A DNA stretch of 64,000 nt from positions 56,263,840 through 56,327,839 of the forward strand of contig CM064862.1 of the NCBI GenBank assembly GCA_032719365.1. The letters run 5' to 3'. Both the position numbers and the translations under genes were made by a program. The notes below the pieces were generated by a model. That model did not search any database. It saw nothing but the letters and a program-made list of their open reading frames with translations, and was not told the DNA's origin. The stretch is from Prinsepia uniflora. Its lineage: Eukaryota; Streptophyta; Magnoliopsida; Rosales; Rosaceae. Below, piece after piece: positions 13,071 to 24,549 of the stretch; within the stretch, counting starts at the first letter, position 1, and each line of letters begins with the position of its first letter.

Positions 13071-14464
13071 ATGTCAAACCCATCCAGCATCTAAACCTTT
13101 AGGGTTTCAAGTTAAATTCCATCATTGGGACCTAAAAAAGAGGTTAGTAAGCATAGTTTCAAGCTTGAAACTCTAAAATGATTTAATGGTTCACAGGTCA
13201 AAGTCGGGTTCTAGGGTTTTCAGGTCTGAAGGATTTACTCCTTTCTTTTTCTAGTTCTATTTTCTTCTTTGTTCCTCTTTCTCTTTTTGTTTCTTTTGTT
13301 CTCTTCTCTCTAGTTTCCTCTCTTTTCTCTCTGGCTTTCTAGTTTGAAATGTGATTGTGCGCTTTGGTTTTGGTTGCAACCTCCACTCACATGGACACAT
13401 AAGGGAAGGTGGTGCCACCATTCCCTCCATGGATGGTGCCACATATCCCCAGTTCATTTGACTAGCACAACAGCTCCAAGGGCTAAATTACCAAATTGCC
13501 CCTATATCAAATGACCAAAATACCCTTAGGGATTTTAGACCCCTACCAATCATGTCTGAATTCCAATTCCGACGTGTCACCTGCCTACAAATTTAGAACT
13601 CTGAGACCTACGTGATGGTCCTCACAAAAAAGTTAAAAAAACTCTTGGAGCAAAAAGTCAAATTTTGATCTATAAGGGTAAATTTGTCATTTTTGAATTA
13701 TCTTTTTTCTGAATTTCTGGGTCTTTATGACAGGACCCATCCCAATCCCCCCGGGATTAGTGCGGGATGACCCTGCTCCCGTCTGACACGAAGTGTCAGA
13801 CAAGGGATATTTCGGACCTTTGCCCTCCCGGGCTATCAGAGTACTCCAGGATCCGGAGGAGGTATGTGATATCTCGGTCTCTGCTACAGTCCACATCCAC
13901 TGTCAACCTGAAGGGCAGTCAAAACATTAAAAACTGTGAGTGGACACAACAAGAGTTTATAAAACATTTTATAAGACATTTGTACCCTTCACTAAAAAGC
14001 ATGCATGCATTCGAAAACCATTTATCCAGATAGAAACCATATGTGGAAACTAAGCCCAAAACATAATATAAACCAAGGTCGAAAGGACCACTATGAAATC
14101 GACCATACGGGCCACTACCCAAATCCTGTGTAAACGCACATCATACATCATATCATATAACTCATATAGCATACATCATATATACATATAATTCACACAA
14201 CCAATCCTGTCACGGTTTCCAAAGCTACGCGTGTGCTACTCAGGTCTCAATCCGAGTCTTCTCAAAGTCAAGATCAATGTCCGCAGACCACTGACCCTAC
14301 CCGAGGTAATAGTAATCATAGCCTTCCTGAGAGTAAGGAACCCAACTGGGGGGTGACTCCACTCAATCGGTGCTCCGTGACTACTCTGGGGTCCACCCAG
14401 GCCAACGACCCTCCCCGGAGGAGATAATCGAAGTAAAGGAAGGTATATGAATACATATATATAC

Positions 14465-14638
14465 ATAACATAAACATTCATGCCCGGTTCCCTTGAACCG
14501 TCATGATCCATAATATCCATAACCAGGTAACATGCCGGTTCCCATAAACCGTCATGTACCGTGATAACATAACCGAGGTAACATGCCGGTTCCCATAAAC
14601 CGTCATGTACCGTAATAACATAACCAGGTAACATGCTA
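14465..14638. repeat. Tandem array of ATGCCGGTTCCCATAAACCG units (left half)
   Basis: Units of about 55 bp carry ATGCCGGTTCCC(A/T)TAAACCGTCATG followed by …TAACATAACCAGGTAAC. The array continues at 17801-17985 with at least four more units. Solo LTR G landed in it, which also explains why G's target duplication is TGCCG (left copy altered to TGCTA). Confidence 0.85.
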
Positions 14639-17600
14639 TGACAGGACCCATCCTAATCCCCTCGGGATTACCGTGGAATGTGCCCTGCTCCCGTCCAACA
14701 AGGGGTGTCAGACAAGGGATAACCAAAAGTCACTGCCCAAACGGGGCTTCCAGAGTGCGCAAGGATCGATGGAGGAGGCATGCAATGTCCCAGTCTCTAC
14801 TGCAGTCCCATCCGGAATCAACCTGAAGGGCATTAAAACCAAAAGCTGTGAGTGGACAAAAATGAAATAAGTTCATTAAACACATTTATAAGACATTTAT
14901 GCCCTCCAATAAAAACGTATGCAAGCCACGAAAACCAGTAACCAAAACGTTTGTCCAACCAAGCCATTAGGGCCTTAGCCCAAAAACCGTTAACTTAAAA
15001 CCAAGTGTGGGAACTCAGCCCAAAACTGTGGAATACCACTACCAGACATATTAAAACCATGTGGGCCACCGCCCAAAGCCATAAACATAAATCCATAAAT
15101 CCAAAACTATTTAGGGTCCCCGACCCGAAATATCATAACATAACCAATAATCCATTTTTACCACATAACACAAATCCAACCGAAAAGCCATTTCATAGAT
15201 TCATTAATCCATATTTACCATTACCATCACCAGCATCCCTGATGCTTAGCGTCCCAGACGCTTGACGTCCCTGACTTCATATCTCACGGTATAATAAGCG
15301 ACGCGTGCTGCCCGGGGTCTCTCCGGGTCCATATCTCTGACATCATAGATGTCTGACGTCCCTGACGTCAATCATAGCAATCCTGCTCCTGAGTCATCAT
15401 ACGGTCCGGCTGCTCCGTATAATGACCCCTCGCAGGCAATGCACCGTGACTTCCCCAGTGTCCCAGACACCTGGAGGAGACCATCATATATCCTCGTATC
15501 CAGATGGTATATGGAAACAGTTTTATTAAATCATTTCACAATATTACAATGGGCCCCGCCCGAAATCTCCATAAAAAAACATAATTCCATTTAGGGTCCA
15601 TGACCCGAAATCACAATTATTAAACATAGGGTCCCTGACCCGAAATTACCATTATAATCCAACTGGGCCTCATGCCCGATTTTATGAACCACTGGGCCCA
15701 CGGCCCGATTTGTAAACCACTGGGCTCACGGCCCGACTATATAAACCAACTGGGCCCCTGGCCCGATAATATCACTCAAATGGGTCTCAGCCCGATTTCA
15801 TAACAACTGGGCCCCTGACCCGATTTCATAAGCAACTGGGCCCCGGCCCGATTTCATTAACTCAAATGGACTCCAAGTCCGAGGTTTCCAAAATAACTGG
15901 GCCTCAAGCCCGAATTCATCTTTCCAATTTCAAAACCATTTCATCATATTATACCCAAGTCCATAAACATGGAAAATCCGTGCAAAACCGGAAAACCTCG
16001 ATTTACGTGCAAGCACGTAAATCGCCTCGAAATACGTGAAACCGTATAATTTACCAACATCATACAATCACAATCATAATCCATATAAAACAATTAAGCA
16101 TGCATAGAATTTATAAAACCAAAGTCCACTCACAGACCGTTTAACGGTACGCCTCGATACGCGTGCCATAGGCCTTCCCGGGCCACACCACTATCACCAG
16201 GACTCCCAATCCTGTCCAAATCACATTAGAGGGTCACTAACCTTTTCATTAACATCCTATCAAAGTCCCATAATTTTCCCAAATTTTTAATTATTTTTAA
16301 ACTTGATTTAAAACCTTCGGACGTCCCGAACAATATCGAAACGGTGTCCGATCGACACGAAACCAATCCCAAAATGTTCGTTACATTAAATAGGACAGAA
16401 GTCATGTTGACCTCACCTCGAGATTCGTGCCACGCGCCGTCACGCGCCGCCGTGAGTGGCTGCGCGTGAAACCCACGCGCCTACTACAGTGTATCGTTCT
16501 AACCCGTTTCTCTGGTAAACGGGTCCAATTAACCCGCGAGATGACCCGGTTCCAATCCTATCAATTCGACACTAATTTCATCAATTGAGCATTCAGTTAG
16601 CTTCATTTTAAGTTCAATTTTGAGTTCTGTATCGATGATTACACAAAAACTCACCTAAAACTCATCGACTCGATGATGAACATGAAGAACACCCGTCACT
16701 GTGCAACCATGGAATTCCGTCAATCTCAACCGGTTTCTTCCAATTGATGAACCCAGAAGCATCGTGGGATCCTGAGAAGTAGTTTCCCCACATCAATTTC
16801 GCCGTTTGATCACTCAATGATCACGACTCAACCTTCAAAGCTCCATCTCTGTCATCAAGTGTGTTCAGAGCCAATACGTAGCCAAATTCCTTCGTTCTTT
16901 CGACGAAACTGATCGTAGGGATCCCAGGAAGCTGAATGTGAGCTCCATTTTGATCCTCACGGCCCCTAGTTTAAAATCCGATCTTCCCCCCCCCCCAAAA
17001 TCCAAATTTTCGAATTCTCAGCTCCCAGCCTTCAATCGTTCCCAGTGTTTCCTCAGTTTAATTCACTCTCACAATTCTCACTCAAAACCCGCAGTGGAAG
17101 AGAGCTCAATTCTCTCAATTCAGTTTCCCCCAATTTGTGCATGGTTTGAAGAACAAAGGGGATTAATGGATTTAACAATTAATTAACAAATATTAGACAT
17201 AATGATGATGTTGTAATGATAGTGTTTAGAGGAAAACATGGATCAAGTTTTAAGGCTTAGATTAGGGGATGGGTGACACTTGTCACTCATCCAGGTGTGT
17301 ACAGTCAACTGTCACTATTCATTATTTTATTATTATTTTAATCGGAGCCTCGGTTCGTTAATTCGTTTCCTTGACCATAACTTCGTCGTCGAATCTCCGA
17401 TTTCGGCATGCCGCCTGTCATTGGATTCGTATCGACGAGACCTACGTAACGGTCCTTGGCCCTCGCCCATCGGACCTCCCGGTCAAAAAGTCAACATTTG
17501 ACCCCTAATATGCCAAATTCCCAAAATGCCCCTCGACTTCCGAACATCATAACTTTCTCCTCGAATGTCGGAATCGAACGTGCCACTTGTCTATGAACTC

Positions 17601-17800
17601 GTGACGTCCCGAACTATGTCACGGTCATCGGTCAAAGTTCGTTTGACCGCCCAATCAAAAAGTCAACATTTTGCCCACGACTAGGGGTAAAACGGTCATT
17701 TTGCACATTTTGTCCGATTTCGCCCTACTAACCACCGATCAACCTCATTAATCAAGATTAGTGACTAATCTAATCCCGGAATTCGGGTCGGGTCGTTACA
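14639..17800 (-). mobile_element. Solo LTR G (Tekay/Del-like), 3162 bp, nested in F
   Basis: It starts TGACAGGACCC and ends GGGTCGGGTCGTTACA. The right duplication TGCCG (17801-17805) corresponds to TGCTA on the left (14634-14638). 15655-15925 is a minisatellite of about 33 bp built on AACTGGGCC…GGCCCGATTT. The conserved block CCGATCGACACGAAACC is at about 16349-16365, and the palindrome is at 17267-17292. Open frames such as 16938-17186 are not supported as genes. Confidence 0.88.
15655..15925. repeat. Minisatellite with CTGGGCC/GGCCCGA units
   Basis: About eight diverged copies of a 28-35 bp unit containing ACTGGGCC(C/T), GGCCCGAT and TTTATAA(A/C)C lie head to tail inside solo LTR G. A shorter related array is at 18025-18135 in F. 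Confidence 0.8.
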
Positions 17801-17985
17801 TGCCGGTTCCCATAAACCGTCATGTACCGTAATAACATAACCAGGGTTCATGCCGGTCCCCATAAACCGTCATGAACCAGAATGACCTGACAAAGGTTTA
17901 TGCCGGTTCCCATAAACCGTCATGAACCACAATGACCTTTCCAGAGTTTATGGCGGTTCCCGTAAACCGTCATGAACTTAGAAAT
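17801..17985. repeat. Tandem array of ATGCCGGTTCCCATAAACCG units (right half)
   Basis: This is the continuation of the array at 14465-14638 after the G insertion: CCGGTTCCC(A/G)TAAACCGTCATGAACC recurs about every 57-60 bp. Confidence 0.85.
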
Positions 17986-19961
17986 CCATCTAGGGTCCCT
18001 GACCCGAAATCATAAACCGTAAAATAACTGGGTCTCGTGCCCGAACATATGACATCAGCTGGGCACCGTGCCCGATATCTAAGGTCATATGCCCGAGACA
18101 AAACCAAATGGGTCTCATACCCGAGTTTATCTTTTTGAAATCCAAAACCTTTTCATTAAAACCAATAAAGAAATACAGACTCGTATAAGCACCGTATAAG
18201 GCCGAAACCTCGAAATACGTGCGTATACGTAACCACATACAAATGCACCAATGGCATCATCAAACAAGTAATAAAACATATAATAAACATTTATGCATGC
18301 ACCAATTTAGAAAACAAGGTCCACTCACAGACCGTCCGAGCTGCCGCCTCGATTTGCGTGCCACTCGGCTCCCCGAGCCGTTCACCATTACCAGGACTCC
18401 CAAACCTGTTCAAATTTTAATAGAAGGTTAATAACTACTTAATTAACCTCCCATCAATGCCCAGTAATTTTCCCGAACTTTTAACTATTTTTAAACCTAC
18501 CCTAAACCTTCCGATGCCCCGAAACATATCGAGACGGTGTCCGATCGACACGAAACCAGTCCCAAAATGTTCGTTACATCGAATAGAAGATTTCCACTGT
18601 TGAACACTTTCCCAAATTATGGCCCACGGGCCCTCACGAGCTCTAAAAAGTCGAAAAAACTATTCATCGTCATCAACTTCAGAACTGAACCAGTTTTACT
18701 GTAGCAAAACACTGTTCATCTCCATTTTTCTCCGGTTTCTGGACTAATTCGGGGTTCGTTTGGTCCCATTTTAATCCCTAAATTCCTATTTCTTCATTTC
18801 CTATCTAACCCAATCCCTAAAACTAAGAAAAACCACCCGAAACCGAGCTTCCATCCGTCATTAATGGTGGCCGGATTTTCTCCGGCCGTTAACGGCCATT
18901 TCCGGCCATCCCAAGCCCCAAAACTAAACCCATTCTACTCCTAGGGTCCTTAGAAACCTAACCTAATTAAAGAAATCGATTAAAAATCATTAAAACTCAA
19001 ATTTGGATTTTCAAAGTTTTCTTACCTCACGGGTTCTCTCCATCGTGTCCACCGCCGTAGTCCTCAACCGTGGCTCGCCGTTTCTGTCACTCTTCACCAC
19101 TCACGGTCACACATGACACACATGATGAATGGTGGTGAGGAAGCAAGGTGGTGGTTTGTGTTTTGAAGAAAAATGGAGAAATATGGTGATAAGGGGGGTT
19201 CGGGTTTTGTGTTTGGAGAAGAAGAAAATGCAAAGAAATGAAGATGATGATGTTGATATGGTGAGATGAGAGGAGTGAGATAGATTAGATGAGTGGTGAG
19301 GATTGAAAGTTAAATGGAATGGATGGCTAGGATTGATTGTTAGAAAAGATTAATTATATAATAATAATTATATTAATATTTAATTAATGAGATCCAAAAA
19401 TTAAGGGATTTAGCCAATAGGATGAGTGACACTTGTCACTCATCCATGGGACCCACTCAAAATATCTGCCCAATCAGATTTCGCCAAATCATCTCGTCTC
19501 GAAGTACATGCATAGTGAAATCGAACTTCCGTGACCTATAACTCTCCCGTTCGAAGTCCGATTTCAGCATGCCGCCTGCCTATGGATTCGTATCGTCCTT
19601 ATCTAGTCCTCGGCCCTTGGCCATCGGACATCCCAGTCAAAAAGTCAACTATTTGGCCCTTTTTAACCAAAATTACCAAAATGCCCCTAAACTTCCGAAC
19701 GTCATAACTTCCTACTCGAACGTCGGAATTGAACGTGCCACCTGTCTATGAACTCGTGACATCACGAACTACGTCACGGTCATCGGTCAAAGTCCATTTG
19801 ACCACTCGATTGAAAAGTCAACATTTTGCCACCACTAGGGGCAAAACGGTCATTTTGCATCGTTCGTCCGATTTCGCTCAACTAATAACGGATTAGCTTC
19901 ACTAATCATGATTAGTCACTAATCTAATCTAGGAATTTGGGACGGGTCGTTACACTTTACA

Positions 19962-21173
19962 TGTCCATCTTGAGACATTCTCATTCCACATCTACCTACC
20001 AAGAAAAATTAACCAAAGAAAGAGAGGTCGTGTCTTTTTTTTCCTCCTTCACAGTTTAGCCATATATCAAATAAGGGAGCGAGGTGCTTAGTCATCCCTG
20101 CAAACAATTGATAAGTCTAGCTAAGTCACAGATGGTGAGTCATGTCCATGTAAAACGACTGAAATGTCATGTCCTCCAAATTTAACAAATTGCCCTTGAG
20201 CGTTCAGACTCATAACTTTTGCCTATGGGCTTCGTTTTTTGTGTGATGTCAGTCTACGAACTCGTGAGTTAAATTTTCGAGAAGTTTCTCAAATTTAGAT
20301 TCACTTTTGCACCTTTAATAAGGACAATGGTAAATATGTCAATTTTTAATTTATTTTCCGATATGGCCATGATTTTTGTGGCGGATCATTAAAACTTTCC
20401 CCCTACAAAAATGTTGTCCTTGAAATTTATGCATGTAGGTCGAGATTCTATTCATGCAAGTCCCGACGTCTGGAAATATCATACCATCACATCTTTGGGA
20501 TCAAATACATCCAGTAGTATTACTGGGCTCAGTCACATCCAAAATGATATCTCATGTGCTCTCTTGGAACAAGTCTCCACATAATTTCCTCATGTCCAAG
20601 TAACCTTGGGATCCTACAGGGTACCTACAACATCCAAGTAGCCTTAGGATCCTGCAGTGTAACTACAATGTCCAAATAGTTTCGGGATCCTACAACGTAC
20701 CTGCAACGTTCGAGTAGTATCAGGATCCTACAGCGATCAATTTGCCGCATCAATCTAAGGTTCCTCATGGGACTTCTGTCAATTGGCACACGTGTAGCAA
20801 CTCATCTGACTAAGGCTACCTTCCTCACCCAAGGATTTGGGGAACTATAAGGTTAGCCCTATTGGTCGGTCTACACGGTCACTAAATGACACGTTCTCGA
20901 CCAAGGAACTCCAACTCAGTCAACGACTTAGGGGACTTATGTATGTGTCATTCTGAACGACAACCATAAGGAAGGCTAACATCATGGAACACATGAACGG
21001 TTGAGAAATACTTCAGCCCCGACTAGTGTGTGTCTGGTTCACCTATTGACCATATCACCATATTTATCCTAACCTTCATGGTCGACACAACCTAGTAGGC
21101 ATCTCGATCCACATAGAAATAGCACTCCCCTACACATGAAAAACTGATCACTACCAGTCATTTTGGCATCCTA
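19962..21173 (-). mobile_element. Degraded LTR end and internal remnant of an old Tekay-like element
   Basis: 20120-20391 resembles the CTCATAACTTTTGCC…GATCATTAAAA end of the LTR family, but heavily eroded. 20392-20430 on the minus strand gives the FGDE-like GGACAACATTTTTGTAGGGGGAAAG tract expected next to a 3' LTR. 20595-20735 has four copies of a 36-40 bp unit (GTAG…(G/A)GGATCCTACA). No open frame with a recognisable domain remains. This is a relic and its edges are uncertain. Confidence 0.5.
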
Positions 21174-21660
21174 TGTAATGACTAGGAAATTAGAAAGAAT
21201 GAAAATGACCATTTTGCCCTTGTAGGGTCAACGGTTGATCTTTTAATCTGGATATTTTTGGGACGTTCTATAAGGACCGTTATGAAGGTTTCGACCTTCT
21301 GAGCACATCGATAAGTGGTATGCCAACAATGGAGTTCAAATAAGTTCGTTTTGGGCTTAAAAAGTGCAAGAGCATTTTGGTAATTTTGTCATGACGGGTG
21401 TTTTGGTAACTTTATAAGAGGAATGTAGGGAAGTCTAGAACCTTCTAGGTTCCCTCTCTTAAATTGTGTCTGGTCACCCTTCACTTATTGACGTAAGCAT
21501 CAGAGTCCACTAGATCGGCACTCTATCGGTGTTAAGCCCTCTTCTTGTCGTCTAGCAGATCTCTGCGAATAGAAGAAGACCCCTATTGTCTATTAAGACC
21601 TCATTCCATTAGGTTCATTTTGGGATCAAACACACTACATATGTATACATGTAAATTGAG
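21174..21660 (+). mobile_element. Degraded LTR fragment, opposite orientation
   Basis: It starts TGTAATGACTAGGAAATT and keeps the LTR-family phrases GACCATTTTGCCCTTG, GTCAACGGTTGA and GTAATTTTGTCATGACGGG in the order seen in solo LTR A. The end is not clear and no flanking duplication was found. 21700-21900 beyond it is A-rich with AACAGCAA/GAAAACA runs and no gene. Confidence 0.45.
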
Positions 21661-22706
21661 TTCAATAAAACAAACCAGTCTTACTCAACATCAAAGGTAT
21701 GGATGAAATATATAAGTATGATATTATCATCACCAAATAGGCCACAAGAAAACAGCAAGAAAACATTCTATAAAAAGACAACAATATGAAAACAGCAAAA
21801 GTTTTGGGGCAACAAAAGACAACAAGAAGAAAACATCAACTTAAAACGGAAAAGAACACAGTGCAACAACATAAAAAAATAAAAATAAAAAATAAATAAA
21901 AAAACTAAACAAAGACATAATCACAATCAGAGCTCACATCCATCTATATACGAAGGCCTAATCAGTGAAAGGTGGCGCTGGAAGGTCAATGTATTCATTT
22001 CTCAGTAAACAAACAGAAGCCAAGAAACTCAACCAAAATTCATACACCTAAATGTTAAACGCTAAACGCTAAACTCACTTTACTTTCAATTCCATCAATT
22101 TTCTCAGTTCTCTTAGTTAAACGCTACCCGTTCAGACAAAAAAATCTAATGGGCTGGAGTCTAATAAAAATTCGTACATACTCATAAGTTTTCAAAAAAC
22201 TAATTATCCAAATAGATGAGTTAACAAAATTTTCAGAAAAGACTAAGGTTTTTATAAATTTAGAAGCTAATTTAAAGTTGGAGAGTTTTCTATTATCATA
22301 CTCAGAACTATCAGATTTACATACCTTCAAAGCACAAGGCTAACGATTTCCAGTCTAGGACTTTTGCTTTACTTCTCCTTCACGTTCTTACTAACCCTTT
22401 AACCCTAGAACTCTGATTCAGGGATTATAGAAAGAAGAAAAAATTGAGATGGGTTGCAAACAACCACTGAAATGCAAGCACGAAGTCGCTATAGTGAGAG
22501 GAAACAAAAAATTTCATCTAAAAAGTCTTAACTGTATAATTTTTTTATAGCATGTTCAATTAGGTCGTATCAAGTATTCAAACCCGTCATAAGCTTGCAT
22601 TTTTACGACATTTATTGTAGTGCACTCGCGAAAAAACATGTGCTGCAAGTATTTGCAACAACAATTGCAACATGACTTATAATCGTGTAGCAAACACTTT
22701 CGTGCA

Positions 22707-24285
22707 TTTTTTTTCTTCCGAAAATGCATCTTTATTGCTTAAACTCGAAGCAGAATACCAACATCCTTAGCGAGAAGGTTAAACAACCAAGTTGGCTCAA
22801 AATCGGCCCAAACATGGTACCCACTCTTACTGTTAACATGGTTAGCAATAGCATGTGCCACCTTGTTACACTCCCTAGGGACAAATTGGAAAGTAATCGA
22901 TAGCAAAGACTCATAAAGTACATAAATATCATGAAGGATATTGGTAAGAGTACCATTATTACCCTTCTTGCATAGCAACTTGATCAACTGTAGTGAGTCG
23001 GATTCTATAATCATAGTAGTATGCCCAGCCATCACACATGCCTCTAAACCTGAACGAACGGCCATAGCTTCCGCCTGAAGAGCTGACGAGCATGCGAGCA
23101 TACCAGCACCCCCGGTCCCTTCGAATGAGCCTATCCATCATAGAACCCAGTCGTAAGCCCCCAAATGCGTGCCTTTAGACCAAGCTCCATCACAATTGAG
23201 TTTGAGGACTCCGGGGCTGGGTCGCTGCCAACCTTGGACTTGCACACACTGGAAAGGCCCTATTGTTTTACCAATAACCACCTCACCAACCACAGTCCCC
23301 TCATTTCTTGTCTTAGAGAACTCGAACATCTGTCGAAAGAACATATCTAGAGCTGTGGCATGAGACTGTAAAGTATTCTTAAAGCATTGCTCATTACGTG
23401 CTTTCCAAATTCGCCAACAACCAAAGGGAATCATCTAGAAAATATTCTCTGCATCCTCATTACTACCATATTTGAATTCTAGAGCGTGCCAACAATCACG
23501 AAACGAAAGGTCCAGGAAAGTATCAGACACTAGCTGGAGCGGTCCACCATACCAGAAAGTTTGGGAAAACTGACAAGTGAAAAAGAGGCGGGACTCTGAC
23601 TCCTCCTCATCCCCACACAACGGGCATCCCGTCTCCACATTTACCCGTCGAGGGGCCAGAATCCAACAGGTAGCAATATATCCACGGCAGTAAGTCCAAA
23701 TAAAGTGTCTAATTTTGTGCGGCACATTCAGGCTCCAAATGTGTTTCCAAATTTGTTGTTGTCCACTGACCATACTAGTCTCCCCTCTACCTCTTCCAAA
23801 CAACTCACCATTACGACACAGCTCCGTAGCCAATAAATACCCAGAGTGAACATTATATCGACCATTCTTGGAGAAGTGCCAAACATGACGGTCAGAACAT
23901 CCATACTTACTCAACGAAATAGAGCAAATGACATTGGTGTCCTCCTCATTAAACAAACTCGCCACCAAGCTACACAACCATGTATGACTAATAGAGCAAA
24001 TCAAATATTTAACCAAATCAGGAAGGTTTGGATGAAGGGAATTTACCTTAAAAGGCCGACCACTTGGAAGCCATGGGTCTGACCGACTCTGAATTAGGGA
24101 TCCATCCCTTCCATGCCAACTTCAAGATGTGCAACCCCTTCAAGATGCCCTTCCAACCCCCTGAGGACCCCACCACTTCTTTAGCTTCCAAAGTCTCACT
24201 ATGGTACTTTGCTCGTAACAACCTAGCCAGAAGCGAGGAAGGTTGATCCAATAACCTCCACCCTATTTTGGCAAGCATGGCTAAG
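22707..24285 (-). pseudogene. 5'-truncated L1-type LINE tail with zf-RVT and RNase H
   Basis: Translation of the minus strand from 24016 to 22739 stays in one frame and is broken by two TAG codons (23435-23437 and 23138-23140). It first gives a zinc-binding RT-associated region (W-x2-IW…VPHKIRHFIW…CPLCG-x7-SRLFFTC), then CWRIWKARNEQ. It ends in an RNase H-like domain with LNCDGAW, LQAEAMAVRSGL, IIESDSLQLI and NKVAHAIA. A frameshift separates the upstream fragment at 24048-24278. The 3' end has AATAAA (22731-22736, minus) and an A-tract at 22707-22714. The RT catalytic core is absent, as expected for 5' truncation on insertion. No target duplication was recognised. Confidence 0.85.
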
Positions 24286-24549
24286 TTGAAGATTTGACTA
24301 TTTAAAACGATCTGTTAGTAACAGTTTGATTTTAAATTTATCATTTAGGAAATCTGTTAATTCCAAACCAGATCGTTGCGAGATATATTAAGTTTTATTA
24401 ATTTTAAAATCTACTGTATAACGTTACATACATGAGTGTAACCCCCTTTTTTATTTATTTTTTCAATGCCCATTACCAAATTTACCCTCACTCAAATCTC
24501 CATTAATTTGTGCGTTGGTAAATTTGCATTTGCATGTTGGTTGGACCAC

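Larger units (their letters stand above)
13728..19954 (-). mobile_element. Solo LTR F (Tekay/Del-like), split by solo LTR G
   Basis: It starts TGACAGGACCC, ends GGGACGGGTCGTTACA, and is flanked by CTTTA at 13723-13727 and 19955-19959. Removing G and its 5-bp duplication leaves 3060 bp. F carries the shared LTR blocks: GATCGACACGAAACC (about 18543-18557) and the palindrome GGATGAGTGACACTTGTCACTCATCC-type hairpin at 19420-19445. It inserted two bases from the end of H's right LTR. Confidence 0.9.
10236..19961 (-). mobile_element. Right (5') LTR of element H, interrupted by nested insertions
   Basis: It starts TGATAGGACC on the plus strand and ends …GGGTCTTTACA, where the last two bases lie at 19960-19961 beyond insertion F. 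Without the hAT-like element (11943-13070) and the F/G pair (13728-19954 plus duplication) it is about 2.36 kb. 10730-10990 and the flanking stretch contain degenerate repeats about CCAGAACATGT/ACATCCGGG. No gene is supported. Confidence 0.75.
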
